Below, in pieces: positions 1 to 12,399 of a stretch of 64,000 nt of DNA. The position numbers and the translations under genes are program-made. Every line of letters begins with the position of its first letter. The first letter of the stretch is position 1. This DNA is from Malachius bipustulatus (taxonomy: Eukaryota; Arthropoda; Insecta; Coleoptera; Melyridae), in the NCBI GenBank assembly GCA_910589415.1, contig OU342630.1, positions 44,176,012 through 44,240,011 on the forward strand, given 5' to 3'. A model generated the notes under the pieces. It searched no databases. It was not told the DNA's origin and saw only the letters and a list, made by a program, of their open reading frames with translations.

Positions 1-288
1 TTTTGGCTTGCATCTTAGACTATTGCGTAATATAACAACAAAAATCAAGTTCCTTAAGTGAAGGTATCTCAGAGGCCAAGGTAAACTTCTTTTTTCCCTT
101 AATGTTCTTGAATACTTGTTATCTTATAATGTTAACTACTTGGGTATTTTAGGTATAACTACATTTGATTTAATATAATAAAAAATTTGTTTTTAATCTC
201 AAATATTACAGGCAATACCGGAAGCAATAATAATCAGAAGTAATAAAATTACTGTAAGCAATCAATTTTTAGGCGAATATACAGAATG
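1..288. other. AT-rich, no feature seen
   Basis: AT-rich sequence without a recognisable gene, RNA or repeat end. It leads up to the first fold-back element. Confidence 0.4.
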
Positions 289-1006
289 TATCTTTAATAT
301 TGCGAAAAAATCTAAAGGCAGATTCTTCGGTAAAAAATAAACAAAAAATTCCCATTAACGTGTGTCATTTGAGATACTGGTGTAATTTTTATTTTATTTT
401 GTCAGTTTCTTTTAAAGATATCTCAGAAACCGTTGGAAGTACAGAGCTCATAACTTTTGTACGGATCTTATCATTACATAAGCAACTTTTTTATTGCTAA
501 CTAATTTTTTCATATGCCAGTGACGGAGGGTTGCGTAGGAATTGTTTGGTTCTTATAGGTATCTAGCACTGGGAAAATTGACATTTTAAAAGGGTTTTTT
601 AACCGCCAATGTTTTCTGCACAAAAAAGGTCTTCTTGGCCCTAATTGCTAACGTGAGCCGTTATCGACAAAAATTGACATTACGAACTTGCTTTGGATGT
701 TTCAAAACATGTGTCGGAAAATCAAGGGCAAAAACTTCGATTAATCCTATGATCTCTGAATATGGCACATGGAAAAAACTGAAATGTTATTAAAAAGTAG
801 CTTATATCAATAATATGATATGTACTAAAGCTGAGTTTTGTATCTCAAAAGGTTATTCCCCAGATATCTTTAAAAAACTGTAAAAATAAACTTTCTTTGA
901 CGGTATCTCAAAAACGGTGCATTTCCGGACACATATTAATGGAAAACATTCTGTTTATTTTTGAGCCAAGAATCATTCTTTAAATTTTTTCGCAATATTA
1001 AAGATA
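289..1006. repeat. Diverged fold-back element (inverted repeat)
   Basis: The left end starts TATCTTTAATATTGCGAAAA and the right end finishes with the reverse complement, CGCAATATTAAAGATA. The two arms, about 289-500 and 790-1006, can be aligned along most of their length with many substitutions and small indels; both carry a degenerate 'TATCTCAAAAACGG'-type block. The middle (about 500-790) is not clearly paired. No transposase is encoded, so this is a non-autonomous palindromic repeat. A possibly related diverged fragment lies near 58,790-58,930. Confidence 0.6.
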
Positions 1007-1059
1007 CCAGATAAAGATAGAATATCTATAAAGATACCAGATAAAGATAGTATATCTAT
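1000..1059. repeat. 30-bp tandem duplication (2 copies)
   Basis: Two adjacent 30-bp copies (1000-1029 and 1030-1059) starting AAAGATACCAGATAAAGATA differ at one base. The first copy overlaps the right end of the fold-back, so the duplication arose at its edge. Confidence 0.85.
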
Positions 1060-2389
1060 TAATTAAAAAATTACTAGTTTTTCATTTTACAAATTTTAAT
1101 TTTTGAAACACCCTGTATAGGGGTCGTACGCCTACTCCCTCTGAAACGTTACCTTCCAGACCAATTAGTGAGACCAGGACGGTTCCTTCGTTACAAGAAA
1201 TTTAGATGCTCACATACAGCGTATCTGACTCATATGTCATGCCTGATACTACCATTATCATTGTCATTACACTCCCTTAGGTTTTGGGAAGACTGCTCCT
1301 CGTTAATCTTGTGGGTGGGGTTTCTTATTGCTCAGGGGCAGATTTCAGGCGTTGTGTTTATAGTGCTCCAAATTGATGTCACAAAATGATAATAGCTGCT
1401 GATTCGCATTATGTCATAAGCCCTAGACTATAATGTATGATTAGGTATACGAATTACGAAGTAGGAATGCTTTTTGTTATTTCAAGAAAAACACATCCTT
1501 GAGCGTGTCAACTTTGAAACTACGTGTTTAAAGTTTAAACCAAAAAGTTTTTTTTAATAATTTTGATACCAACCATTTTTTTATAAATCTTCTCTGCAAC
1601 AACAAGTATTTTCTAATGGACCACAATTTTATTTATATCTACCAGTGGCTAGTTAAAACCACTGCTTTTTCTTAAAGAGGTATTTTTGAAACTTTTGACA
1701 AAAATGTTATCAAATGGTGTTTCTAAATATCTAAATAATAAATATCTAAGAAATGTTCCAAATATGGTGTTGGTATCGAAGTTAATATAGATACAAACAA
1801 CATGTTTTCCTTACAACTGTAAGATCCCGTTGTTTAAAAATTAAGACGTTGTCGCAAGGTAAAGGTGCTTGAAGAAGAACATGCATGGAAACAATAGATT
1901 ATAACAGAGTTTTATTAAGTTTGCAATTATACATCCACACACAGAATACAATAGAAAATATAAAAACACAGTGTGCAAGTGCAACACATATTAGCACCTA
2001 CAACAATACAATAAAAAGCAACCCAATATACAACACAACCTTTATGTCTGCTTTAATCCACTATTCTGTAGCACTTGTCCTGAATCAAGATATTCATGTA
2101 CACTATAAAACAAAAAGGTTTTTTCCAACAATAGAGTTTTAACAGCTTTTGCGGAACCCCGACACGGAGTATGAACGGCAGAAATCTGGAAATCTGTTAT
2201 TAAACTTGACGCACCAATAGTTTATTGTATGTCACGTTATTGTTGAACGGAAGAAAAAGGAAATGGTAAATGTGTCACTTTAGTGTTGTCGTGATGGATT
2301 TGGTCGTTTTTATCGAGCTTGTGCTAGTTTACCTACATGTACGTACCTACATTACACAAACCATTATTAACACAGATGGTACGGTAAGT
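1060..2389. other. No gene recognised
   Basis: AT-rich. A short ACACCCTGTATAGGGG motif near 1110-1125 resembles the TACAGGGTG termini of the fold-back families and may be an isolated terminus. Reading frames of up to about 85 codons (for example 1885-2142) show no family resemblance and are not called genes. Confidence 0.35.
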
Positions 2390-3165
2390 ATGCGCTCAGT
2401 CTCTTAAAAAGCTCCCGCGGCAACTGTCACTGTAGCCCCCTGACGCCAGAAAACGAGCTGCCCTCTTCTGCATCAGCAATACTTCCCGAATTTTCATCGA
2501 ACTGTCCCAAATCAAAATCATATAGGTCATGAGACTATAAAAGTGTGCATAATATACTGCTGAAGCAGCCTGGAACGAGGTAACAGTCATGAGCTTTCTA
2601 ATCAAGTAGTTAACTTTGGACAATCATCTCAAAAATACCCCACGTGGGCCTTCCATTTAAGATCGCTCTGGAAGTAGTCTCTCATGAATTTCACTGGACT
2701 TTCTTTCTGACGCTTACTGGGGGTGAGTAGCTTTGTCTTATTACCATTTAAAGTTAACCCATTTGAAAGAAGCCATAAATGGCCCTGCAAGGAAAATTCT
2801 GTTTGCTCTCCTGTACTTTAGGGTGACTGGAGGTCTTCTTCAGAAACGTGGTATCATCTGCGTACAAGAAGCAACCAACACACTCGACATTAAATTTACA
2901 GGTAGGTCGTTTTATGTACAGTACAAATAAAAGGGGCCCAAGTATGGATCCCTGAGGCACATCAGCAGTGATGATGATACAAGCTAAAGTTTTCATCCCA
3001 ACAAGGACCCTTTGTGTCCTATTTTCGTTATAATTCAATCAGTTTTTAGAGGCATTCCTCTTACACTATAATAGTATTCAAGTTTTTCCAAGAGGATTCT
3101 GTGTGTTATCGTATCGAAGAGGCCTTGCTGAGATCACAGAAGGCAATCTGTGGCACATCTTTATC
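2390..3165 (-). pseudogene. Decayed LINE reverse transcriptase (Jockey-superfamily type)
   Basis: Read on the minus strand from about 3165 down, translated pieces in changing frames match the conserved order of a non-LTR reverse transcriptase: a 'FCDLSKA.D..THRILLEKL' block near 3060-3150, then 'PQGSILGPLLFVLYI' and the catalytic 'FLYADD' near 2850-2960, then the downstream 'IREVLLMQKRAARFL' block near 2430-2500. The frame is broken by stops and indels, and neither the endonuclease nor an ORF1 is present, so this is a 5'-truncated, dead copy. Assignment to the Jockey superfamily is inferred from these motifs. It directly abuts the half fold-back that starts at 3172. Confidence 0.75.
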
Positions 3166-3171
3166 ATCTAC

Positions 3172-3600
3172 AGGGTGAATCATTTCAATCTTCGCACCCG
3201 GATATCTCTGTTGCTAAGCCAGATACAAAAAAATTGTGCGGACAAAAGTTGTTCAAGACAATAGGGGTCATCTGACTGTACTGATGACTTTGACGTTGTA
3301 GACCAATTTCATGGTCATTTGAAGGTGAAGGTTGTTTTTTAAATAGGACACTCTGTATATTTTTGTTTTTTCATATTTCCCGAAAAAAATCCAATAAGAA
3401 TGGTTTTTCCAGTTGCAGTCTAAAATGAGTAGGTTATGTATGAGCTATAAACAACTGAAAACCGCAGTTTCTCATTTTAAAAGCAGTGTACATCGAAAAC
3501 GGCTCCAACTATCGGAAAACGGCTTACATGTCCCTATCCTATTTTTTCATGTAATATCCTATTGTGTGGATAAAATTTTTATACAGGGTGATTAAAAATG
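3172..3600. repeat. Single arm of a TACAGGGTG fold-back element
   Basis: Starts with TACAGGGTGAATCATTTC, carries an internal CACTCTGTA block near 3350, then the module ACGGCTTACATGTCCCTATC near 3520, and ends at TACAGGGTGATTAAAA near 3583. The same order of blocks makes up each arm of the palindromes at 49.5-50.5 kb and 53.1-54.0 kb, but here the partner arm is missing. The 60-codon frame inside it (3413-3595) reflects this repeat and is not a gene. Confidence 0.65.
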
Positions 3601-6600
3601 TGGTAATTTTCTTCATCTTATAATTCCATCTATAATAATCTCATTCTCATCGTTGCTATCTATTATTGTTCTTCTCTTTAGTTCTTCCAAATAATTATTT
3701 TCACTTTTTTTCTTTATTTCTGACATATACTTTTTAAAATTTACCTCTAATACTATTTCCTTGTCGTTGCTATATCAATATTCTTCCACTTCATTTGTTT
3801 CCTTTCATTCCTGATTTTTAAAACAATCAAAATAATTTCCTTTTGACAATTCTAATCATTATTTATTAATACTTTTTATTTGTTGAAAGTCATAAATTTA
3901 ATTGTCACAACATCTAAATTCAATTAAAACTTGAAATCTTCAACTGAAATCAATTTTTCATAACAATATCTGCTTATTTTTATTTTCATGTTACTTTTTG
4001 CATAATGATTATTTACTTCTTTACTTTCGTTGAATAATTATAACTATTGATCATCCTTGTTGATTAATTTTTGCCACTTCATTATGATTTGAATTCAGTG
4101 ATGATCAATAAAATACCTAAATTATCGGGAGGATGATTTTCTACCATTATGTTGGCTCAAAAATAACTTCTCACATACGTACAGGTAATTCCAGAGTAGG
4201 TAGATATTTCTTCATGAAATCGTGAACATTATATCACTGATATAAATACATTTGAATGCTACTAAAATACAACTACTATGATATAAGGGAAAGCATATGA
4301 TAGAATTATTAATAAGTAATTAATGTTCATAATTTTTTGAAATCGAATCTAACAATTTCGCTTTCATTTTATTTCATTGAGTAGTAGTATCATTAGGTCA
4401 TTATACTTCAGCCTAAAATTAATAGCATTGCAGTTTCCCTCAGACCTTAAAATATTCAAATATTTATTAATAGGTAATATCAACTTATAGAAAGTGAAAT
4501 AATCTATTGTAGTAATTTCACTTTCGAATTTTGGATGTTTTATTATTTTCTTATAATCCCATTACCTACAAAACTAATATCTAATGTCATAATAATTATT
4601 ATTGTTTGAAGAATAATGTCTGAATTTTAGTTCTACGACAGAAAATTTTAGGTTAAATATAATGCATTATGTAATAACTGTCTATTTATTTTCGTATCAT
4701 GAAGGAAAAAACTTCTGTTGTCGTTTCGTTTGGATTTCGGAGATTTAAAATTTAACGAGGTCAAAGCAATTTTGATAAAACGTTTCCTAAATTCCTAAAC
4801 TCAAGGTATCAATGAAGAAATGTAAACCGAACCTAATTTCCATTTGCCTTTTACTTTTTTCAAATATATGTAATTAATTTTTTAACATTCATGAGTTATA
4901 AGTACTCGAATAAAATTAATTCTAATGCTTAATACAGCTTAATACACACGTAAATCTAGCCGTAGAGCGAATAAATTTTAACGACCATAATTATTCATTT
5001 GTGTGTTTGGTTTACGATAGTATGAAGAAAACCTGTCAACTTGAATCAATACAAAACGACTATAATCATTGCGAATAAATGAAAATTACCGGGTACTGCA
5101 TCATTACTTTTGAGGAAAAGTTCCTTCGGGCTCCAGTGCCGGCTTTCTCTGAATCAATAAAATAGTAATTATTTGTGAAAAACGTACACGTATAGCACTG
5201 GTTTAATGATGCTAACTCTAATTCACTAGAAGCTCTCCGTTTTTGATTGCACCGAATCTTAGATTGTGGCCTACTTTGGATTAGACGAAGGTGATACCTA
5301 CCAGTTTCAGGACGGTGAGCTGAGCCTTGAATTTATGAGATGTTTCGACCAGTCAATGTTAATGACGTCACTGTTGGATTTACTTTCACCGGAATCAATA
5401 AATATTGTTCATTTCTCATCTGTACAATATTAATCTTCGTCCGATGTTCTGTTAGATAAACCTGAAATTGTTGCAATAGTTATTAGGTCATTCGGCAGAT
5501 GAAACAATAACATCATTCTATTGTTATGCAATTATTCCTGCACGTTTCTTTAGAGGAACAATTTAAGTTATTGAAATATTTTCAATCGATTTTATATATT
5601 TTCAGTCATACAAGGATGACTCAAATTATCTAAAATGTTCTAGGTAATATAAACTTTTATTTTCGAATGTGATTCTGCTATAAAACTTATTACGGAAACT
5701 TAATATTTGGAATGAATTCTACTAATAATTCAATTAAATTGTGTTACACTACTTATCAACTTTTAAAGTTAACCTGAACGATGCTTTAAATCTGAGCCCG
5801 ATCCCCTGTTAATAAAACCACTATAAGCATGAAAAAATTTTAAGTTTGGCATTGCTTCGGAGGTCTGCGAGGTTTCGATATACCTAATGCGTTGAATAAA
5901 ATCACAGTGATTCAGTAAATTTATGATATAGGTATACCTACGACAGCACTGTTAGTTATCATTATCTTTACATAAAGAATTCATTTCTGTCACTGAATAT
6001 TTATGACATTAAATTCATTGACATTGTATATTTCCGAGTAGGATACTGAATATAACGTATGTAAGTAGATCAGTAATGCTTTTTATTTGAGCACGACAGT
6101 TCATTGTCAACTGAAGTAACAGATCTGTGGGTGTATGTAGGAGAAAAACATTGGCATTGACTAAATTACTCAACTACATTCAGACGTCGTTTTTTCCATA
6201 AATGACACAAGACAAGAGTTTGTCTCTACACTTAAAGAACTCAGTTGATACGCAAAGATAAAAATCTTTCCTAGAAGAATCATCAGTACCATATACTTTT
6301 TTTTCGTATTTATTAAATGTGAGGTAGCTCAGAAAGTTCAGGAGGTAGCTATACGAAATATAATTTATGATGATATGTTAAAGCAACCTGTAATTTAGAT
6401 CGTCTGCTTGAAACCGATCTTCCTACATATCAGAAGATATATTAGATAGATGATGGAATTTGGGTCAAATGGGTCTGCAAACATATATGGGCATCAAGTA
6501 CATAATATTACGCACTGATTTGACTGAGGTTAATAAACTTTTTTCATAACACCTCACCTTCACCTCACAGTTTAGGTACATTAATCAGTTATGTATGTAT

Positions 6601-6692
6601 TTTTTTTCATAACGTTAATAAAAGTTTACAATTAAACATCATATCAATATTTGTATGGATAAAATAAATATACATAACTTATTTATATTATG
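3601..6692. other. Three-kilobase AT-rich stretch without recognised features
   Basis: No open frame of note, no long inverted repeat and no recognised element terminus. The base composition is that of ordinary insect non-coding DNA. Confidence 0.4.
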
Positions 6693-7265
6693 TACAGGTG
6701 TCCGTAAATGAATGGGACAAAGCTCAACTGCAGCTTTGCGACCTCAAATAAAAGCAATTAAACGAAACATATCTTTCTAACAAGATTCTAGCTGTCTGAA
6801 GATTTTTTCGTTTGGCTTTTACCATATTTTCTTTATTATCGATTTTTTCGTCACTAGGGTAAACTTAATGAAGAATACGTTATTTTTACGTAAAGAAGTT
6901 ATTTTTGTTTTATGTCGAGAAAATCTATCGTTTTCAAGAAAAACGCACTAAGGTATATAAGTTTTTTAAGACATCGTAAACTAAGATATTTTAATGAAAA
7001 TTTTTTATAGGTAGGTACTAAATAATTTTTATGAAAAGTTTCTATAAATTTTTATTACATTTAAGGGGCTATTTTGAGAATCTTATCTGAATAAAATGTT
7101 ATTTTTATCAAAAAATTGCTCTTTTATCGCTGTGATAGAAGGTATAGTCGCGTCAACGAAGCCTTTTATTCGGAAGTCTCAGAAACATAACCGATTTTGA
7201 TGAATCTGGTTTTAAAAAATTTGTTTTTATGTCATTTAAAATCAGAAACCTCTTCGAGCTTGGAT

Positions 7266-8880
7266 GATATTATATACAGGTTGGTCACTTTCAACTGAGT
7301 GAGCCACCATTAGGAGGTACAATTCGGTTAAATTAATTAGAGAAAGGTCGCACAACTTTAAACTTATTAAGGATCTGAAACAAAATTTAGGATAACTTTA
7401 GTCGTTGCTGCACGTTTTTAGACTTAATTGTTTATTGAGATGTCCTTTATGAAGTTCAGGACGTTGTTTATTTGCGACTGGCCTTCTTCTAAGGGCTGCT
7501 CGAATGTTGTCGGGTAGGTCGTTTGCTGCTCGCGAGGCCTGGGGCATTCGATTAGTACGTGTTTTACTGTTATCCTGCAGTGACATTCCTGGAATTGGGA
7601 GTGGTTGTGATTTGCCATCAAGTAGCCATGTGTCAGGCGTATGACCAAGTTTTAATCTTGTAAGGATTATTTGGCTCTTTCGTTTGGTTGGCACCATCAA
7701 GGGGCTTCTCACCTGGTGTTTGATTACACTTAGCGTCGATGTATTTTGATTCCATTTGTCTTGCCACTGGCTCCACCATGGACTTTTTTTGTTTTTTTCT
7801 TTACATGGGCTTTGATGTCATTAAGCTGGTGAATTTTTGTCATCACAAGGTCTTCAGAAATGGCGACTTCTTTAGCTGCTTCATCGGCTTTCTCGTTCCC
7901 CTTGATTTCGGCGTGGGAAGGAACGAAGATAAGTTGAGTTTTTAATTCTTTCTCTTTAAGTTGACGGATTAACTGCCTGTTTAGTTGTGCTATGGGACTG
8001 GGTGGATATATTGCTTGAATTGATTGTAGGGAGCGTCGGTACAGATGATATTCTCTGTTTTTTCTTTTCTGTTCAGTCAGTGCTAATATGAGTGCTTGGT
8101 AAATAGAGAAAAGTTCGACTGTAAGGATGCTTGTGTCGTTTGGGAGGCGATATTTTGAAGTTATTGTTTTCGGTTATGACTGCCGCTCCTGTCTGGTCGG
8201 AGATAATGAAGGCATCTGCAAAAATTTTGTTGGCGTCTTGGTGCTCTGATATAATAGAGAGATAAGTATTTCGGAGTTGTTCTGTTGATTTGTTGCGTTT
8301 GGGAAGGTAGGTCAGGGTTATGTTAATATGCAATGGAGTTATGGTCCATGGGCTATGTGAAGTTTTTACGCCGACTAGATCCCACAATTTTCGTAGTCCA
8401 CTTTTGTTTTTCTTATGACTTCCTGATTTGTGTTGCCTGTTATTGATTTGATTTTCATTGATTTTCTTGACACCGAATGACATGAAAAACCAAATAACGG
8501 CCTTTTGAAAAACAAAAATTGACTTTAAAAAAAAAAATGGGACCTAGATGCGCGGGCTAGGAAATATTTGCGGCCTGGAAAATTTTTGTTTTGGTAAATG
8601 TAAATGGATAGCATTTGATAACTTATGTAAACCTACAATAAACTATTGAGTCATTTGCAATAATAAAAAAGATATGCCAAATAGAAGAACTTTAAATTTT
8701 TCAGTTTTTCAGCATATTTCAGCAAAAGACTGAAGTTTCCATAAATTTTGTTTCAGATTAAACATTATTTACTAAACATTAAAGTATGAAACTTTTCTCT
8801 ATTTTATCCCTCTCTGCATCTCCAATGTTTTAGGAGATCCCAATAGTGAGTCATTTGAAAGTGACCATTTTGTATACAAT
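7266..8880. repeat. Inner fold-back element, related to the 54.3-kb palindrome
   Basis: The left arm (about 7266-7425: 'GGTCACTTTCAA', 'TTAGAGAAAGGTCGCAC', 'CTGAAACAAAATTTA') is the reverse complement of the right arm (about 8370-8870: 'TTTTGTTTCAGA', 'TTGAAAGTGACC'). The right arm also carries GCCGACTAGATCCCA and CTTTTGTTTTTCTTATG, blocks that recur in the arms of the palindrome at 54,299-55,253, so both belong to one family. The centre is occupied by a LINE fragment (7395-8365). Confidence 0.65.
7395..8365 (-). pseudogene. LINE fragment: RNase H domain and downstream region
   Basis: On the minus strand, going down from about 8365, the translation gives the linker after the reverse transcriptase, an RNase H start ('KIFADAFIISDQTGAAV'), 'VELFSIYQALILALTEQ', then 'GNEKADEAAKEVAISEDL' and finally the post-RNase H segment 'RLTHGYLMAN' with a Cys/His cluster ending 'TVKHVLIECP'. 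This order is that of the I/LOA/R1-type LINEs that carry RNase H. Several frameshifts separate the blocks, and the reverse transcriptase and endonuclease are absent. It lies in the centre of a fold-back element, either because it was captured there or because it inserted there. Confidence 0.75.
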
Positions 8881-9413
8881 GTCGTCCCCGCCCCAATAGG
8901 TTTCTGATTTTGAGTAATATAATAAGAAAAAAATTTGAAAACCAGAATCATCAAAATCGGTGCTGTTTCTGAGGACCTCCAACTATTGCATGTTTTACGT
9001 ATTCATTAACGCGACTAGTAACTGAACAAAAATATCATAATTATTAATGATGTTTTGAAAAACGCTCAAGTACGTTTTTCTTGAAAACGAAACATTTCTT
9101 CGACATGAAATAATAATAATTTTTTAGGTAAAAATAACGTATTCTCCATAAAGTTTACGTATAGTGACGAAAAGATTGATAATAAAAAAATATGGGAAAA
9201 GACAAACGAAAAAAATCTGGCTACTACGCCCTCTATATTTTGCTCTGAAACCGAGTCTGAAACATATATGATAATACCTTTTGAAGTCCTCTGAAACTGA
9301 CGTATATCAATTTTCAGCTTGAGTTCAGTTTTGGATTTTTCTTTACGGTGCCATAATTTTTTGAGGAAGCATTTTTGTACATACTAAAATATGTTTAGTT
9401 TGTCGCTTTTATT

Positions 9414-9540
9414 TGAGGTCGCAAAACTGTAGATGAGCTGTATCCCATTCATTTACGGACACCTGTATAGTATAGAGTCTATACTATACAGGTGTCCGTA
9501 AATGAATGGGATACAGCTCATCTACAGTTTTGCGACCTCA
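9414..9540. repeat. Perfect 127-bp palindrome at a fold-back terminus
   Basis: The right terminus of the outer fold-back (9414-9467) is followed by TATAGTATAGAGTCTATACTA and then an inverted second copy of the same terminus (9487-9540). Arms of 63 bases pair around the central G at 9477 with no mismatch that I could find. Another small hairpin (ATTATCATTGTCTATAC and its complement) follows at about 9541-9576. Confidence 0.9.
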
Positions 9541-10318
9541 TTATCATTGTCTATACTATAGACAATGATAAAGTTAGCCTATACATATCATTTACATTGA
9601 TAAAAAGTTTCATTACCATCCTATATTTATTTATTTATCATAAAATATTTGATATAGCGGAATAAAACTACAAACTTTATTTCTACAAATAATAAAACTC
9701 ATACTATGTAATTATTAAATATCACAGCTGCAAAAATGATCGGGGTTGTGAAAATCAATCAATTGGACCATAAAATCATAATAATTAAACGTACGGATAG
9801 AATTTGTACTGTGAGAGTTCACGTGGCAAGCAAAATTGGAATAAATATGTTCAAAGCATTTAGAGATTTGTGTCCCTTCTATAACAATACGCCGTCTAAA
9901 ATTTGCTAGGTATCCAATTTTATATTTGAAAAAACGAGATGTAAATAATTAATCCTTTGATTGAAATAGACCCCAAAAAAACTTGTTTTCAATTATTCCT
10001 ACATGTGTATGCAGTTGGCATTAACAGATGACCGATCTGCCTAAAAAATCTGTTTTGTTTGTTCAGCTGTATCTAGCACAATTTTAATTCCGAAAGATTT
10101 TTGCCGTTGGAAAAATGAAAAAAAAAGTATTAGAATTTCTATGTATAGTAGTTTTAGGTTTTAACAAAGAAATATATTATCAGAAAAAAAAAATGATAAA
10201 CGAAACAAACTTTGAAGTGTATTCAGATTATTAAGAAGGGTTACTTCTGGGACACTTATTACCTACGTTTATAAATGAAAGGGATAGGTGATGCAATTTT
10301 ATCCATCAATGCAGGTGC
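9541..10318. other. AT-rich, no gene recognised
   Basis: Holds the small hairpin at about 9541-9576 and otherwise nothing recognised. Confidence 0.35.
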
Positions 10319-10480
10319 AACACGATATATAGATCGTGTTGACACACCTAAAACGCTAAATTGTGTACTATATTTGATTCTGAAATATATGTATAATTTA
10401 TAGAGATGAAGCATTTGCATATTTTACGTTTTTGACGCCCTTGTTTTCTATAAAAATTATACATATATACCATTCAGAAT
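10319..10480. repeat. Two adjacent short inverted repeats
   Basis: 10319-10340 is a perfect hairpin (AACACGAT, six-base loop, ATCGTGTT). 10377-10480 is a second inverted repeat with imperfect arms of about 30 bases (ATTCTGAAATATATGTATAA and its complement, with a few-base indel). Either could be a short MITE or a foldable spacer. Confidence 0.6.
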
Positions 10481-11762
10481 ACTGCACTACCTACGGACTA
10501 CGGAAAGCTTTCGGAGCCTTATAGAATCAGCCCTATCGATACATTAGTTGCCGATATTAAATTTACCTCCTTTAATGAACATAAGATGATGCTATTAAAC
10601 CCAACATACTCCCTTAAAATATTGAGCAATCCACTACATCCTAACTTCTCCCTGATAACTTCAATACGATTTCAGACTCGCTATCAACAAAAACCTCATA
10701 CCGCTTCCCTCATTTCCGAAAGAGTAAGAGATCTGCCGGCGGAGCTAATATTCTTCGACACTGGTAAAACTTAAAAAAAAAAAAAAAAACCGGTGGTAAG
10801 AATTTTTGAAGGGCTCAGTTAAATGATGGTGGTGCACAGTATCTGTACATATGCAGATAATAAAGCAACAAGACGTTGCGAGAAAACTTTCAGACAAATT
10901 ACTCAAAAGTGCTATTCAAACTTCTCATTACTGATCAGCTAATAATTTTTCCACAGTAAACGATGTGGCACGAAGATCCACCGAAGACTTACGGGCCGTG
11001 TGCAATAATTGCCATTTAATTATTTTATTTGTTTTGTTATTTGGTATTTTATTTGGTTTATTTAACTATTTAATTGCCAGATAATTATTGTCCATTCTGG
11101 TCCCTCCCTCGGTAGTTACGTCAGTGAACCTCGACATCAAAAAGTATATACATAGTACACAGTCAGGCCAAGATATCTATTCCAACGAAATATCATTCTG
11201 CAAAAATATTACTATCCAAAAGTCAGCAATCGAAAATAAATTAAGAACTTTCCACGCTACCCAAATCTGAAAAGAAGAATACTCAAGTGAATTCAAAATA
11301 AACCACTCCTCAACCGGGACAGCCTTGCTTACCACAAACACAAAATTCTAAGTCACCTCTGCCGCACCAGACCACGCCAGTCTTGTTTTGGTTATGAAAA
11401 TAAGGAAAAGTAATTATATTCTGAAAGACCTGAAAAATCGAGATAATGTTTAATATAACAAAGCTGGTTGTGACCCCTGCCTAGCAAGGTTAAAAATGTC
11501 TATAAGACAGATAATCAGCAGCTGTGTAAACTTCCTAGCTTCAATAGAATTCTTTCTACTTTACACACCTGCATCTGTGAAATAAACTGCACAATTATTA
11601 TATTACAAGTTTCTGCATCAAGGTACCCACATCATATAGGCTCGACAAGTAGTATAACCTTTGTGTGGTTTAATCGTAACATCAGCATTTCAGAAATGTG
11701 CTTGTATGATTAACGAATAAAAACCATTATGCTAAATTCTACTTCTTCTTAGCCTTATTTCG
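10481..11762. other. Unassigned; possible retroposed 3' end at 10.5-10.8 kb
   Basis: A plus-strand frame of 62 codons (10586-10774) runs to a stop followed directly by a 17-base poly(A) run (10773-10789). A stop next to poly(A) suggests the 3' end of a retroposed sequence, possibly a LINE tail, but I do not recognise the peptide. The rest (10790-11762) has no recognisable feature; the frame at 11088-11270 resembles nothing I know. Confidence 0.3.
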
Positions 11763-11979
11763 AGGAGGCGATAGTGCGGCGGTTTAAGTCACTGACTGAA
11801 ACCGTTGACGTCGCCACCGTTTGAGGTTCGAATCTTAGCTTGCCATGGTTGTTTGTTTTCGTTTATAAAACTATTTATTTCTTATAATGTTTCTGTGGCT
11901 ATATGAGCTCTATTTCGATGACAAAATTACCAGAGCGGATCGACAATGTCTTACCTACACAGATGCTCTCGTTTTTTAA
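11763..11979 (+). mobile_element. tRNA-derived SINE (copy 2)
   Basis: A tRNA-like head has a polymerase III box A-like sequence (TAGTGCGGCGG, 11772-11782) and a near-consensus box B (GGTTCGAATCT, 11825-11835), followed by an unrelated body and a T-rich end. The tail shares 'TGTCTTACCTACA' and 'GATGCT' with the SINE at 18640-18842, so both belong to one family. A short imperfect repeat (CCTTATTTC before, CCTATTTC after) may be the target-site duplication, but it is not certain. Confidence 0.7.
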
Positions 11980-12399
11980 GTCCTATTTCAATAGTGATTT
12001 CCGCCACCTGCTGTGTGTCGAAGATACGAGTGTTTTCATTAAGGTGTATCAAGGAGTATAGTGATATAATTAATTGTTTAAAACGATGTGGTACTAAGAT
12101 TAGGTAACTGAATTAAATAAATATTGATCACAGGTATTAGATCATGAATATTGTTAATTCGCCCATGGTGTCAAGAAGAAAGCTCGGAAGAAGGTGTAGA
12201 AGTGGTTAATTATATAAATCCAGTTGTTTATTCACAAGCGTGCGTGAATTGTTTGCCATTGAGTGCGATCTATTATACAATGTGTAATGGATTATCGGTA
12301 TATGTTTTATCAATGTCAATATTTTATCAATGTCGATGTTTTACATACGGTCCTAATAATAAGTGAAGAAATTCAAATTTGAGTTTCCAAAGGTTTTAT

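Larger units (their letters stand above)
6693..9467. repeat. Outer fold-back element with TACAGGTGTCC ends, nested
   Basis: The left end TACAGGTGTCCGTAAATGAA and the right end (reverse complement, finishing GACACCTGTA at 9467) pair. The arms run about 6693-7260 and 8885-9467 and share blocks such as the 'GAAAACG...TTTCTTGAAAA' segment and 'CAGAAACC'. Divergence between arms is substantial, so it is old, apart from the right terminus, which is part of a perfect palindrome. A second fold-back (7266-8880) occupies its centre. Confidence 0.7.

Noticed and set aside
11763..11840. Free-standing tRNA gene
   Set aside because: Box A and box B are present, but the sequence does not close into a cloverleaf with paired acceptor ends and it runs on into a SINE body.
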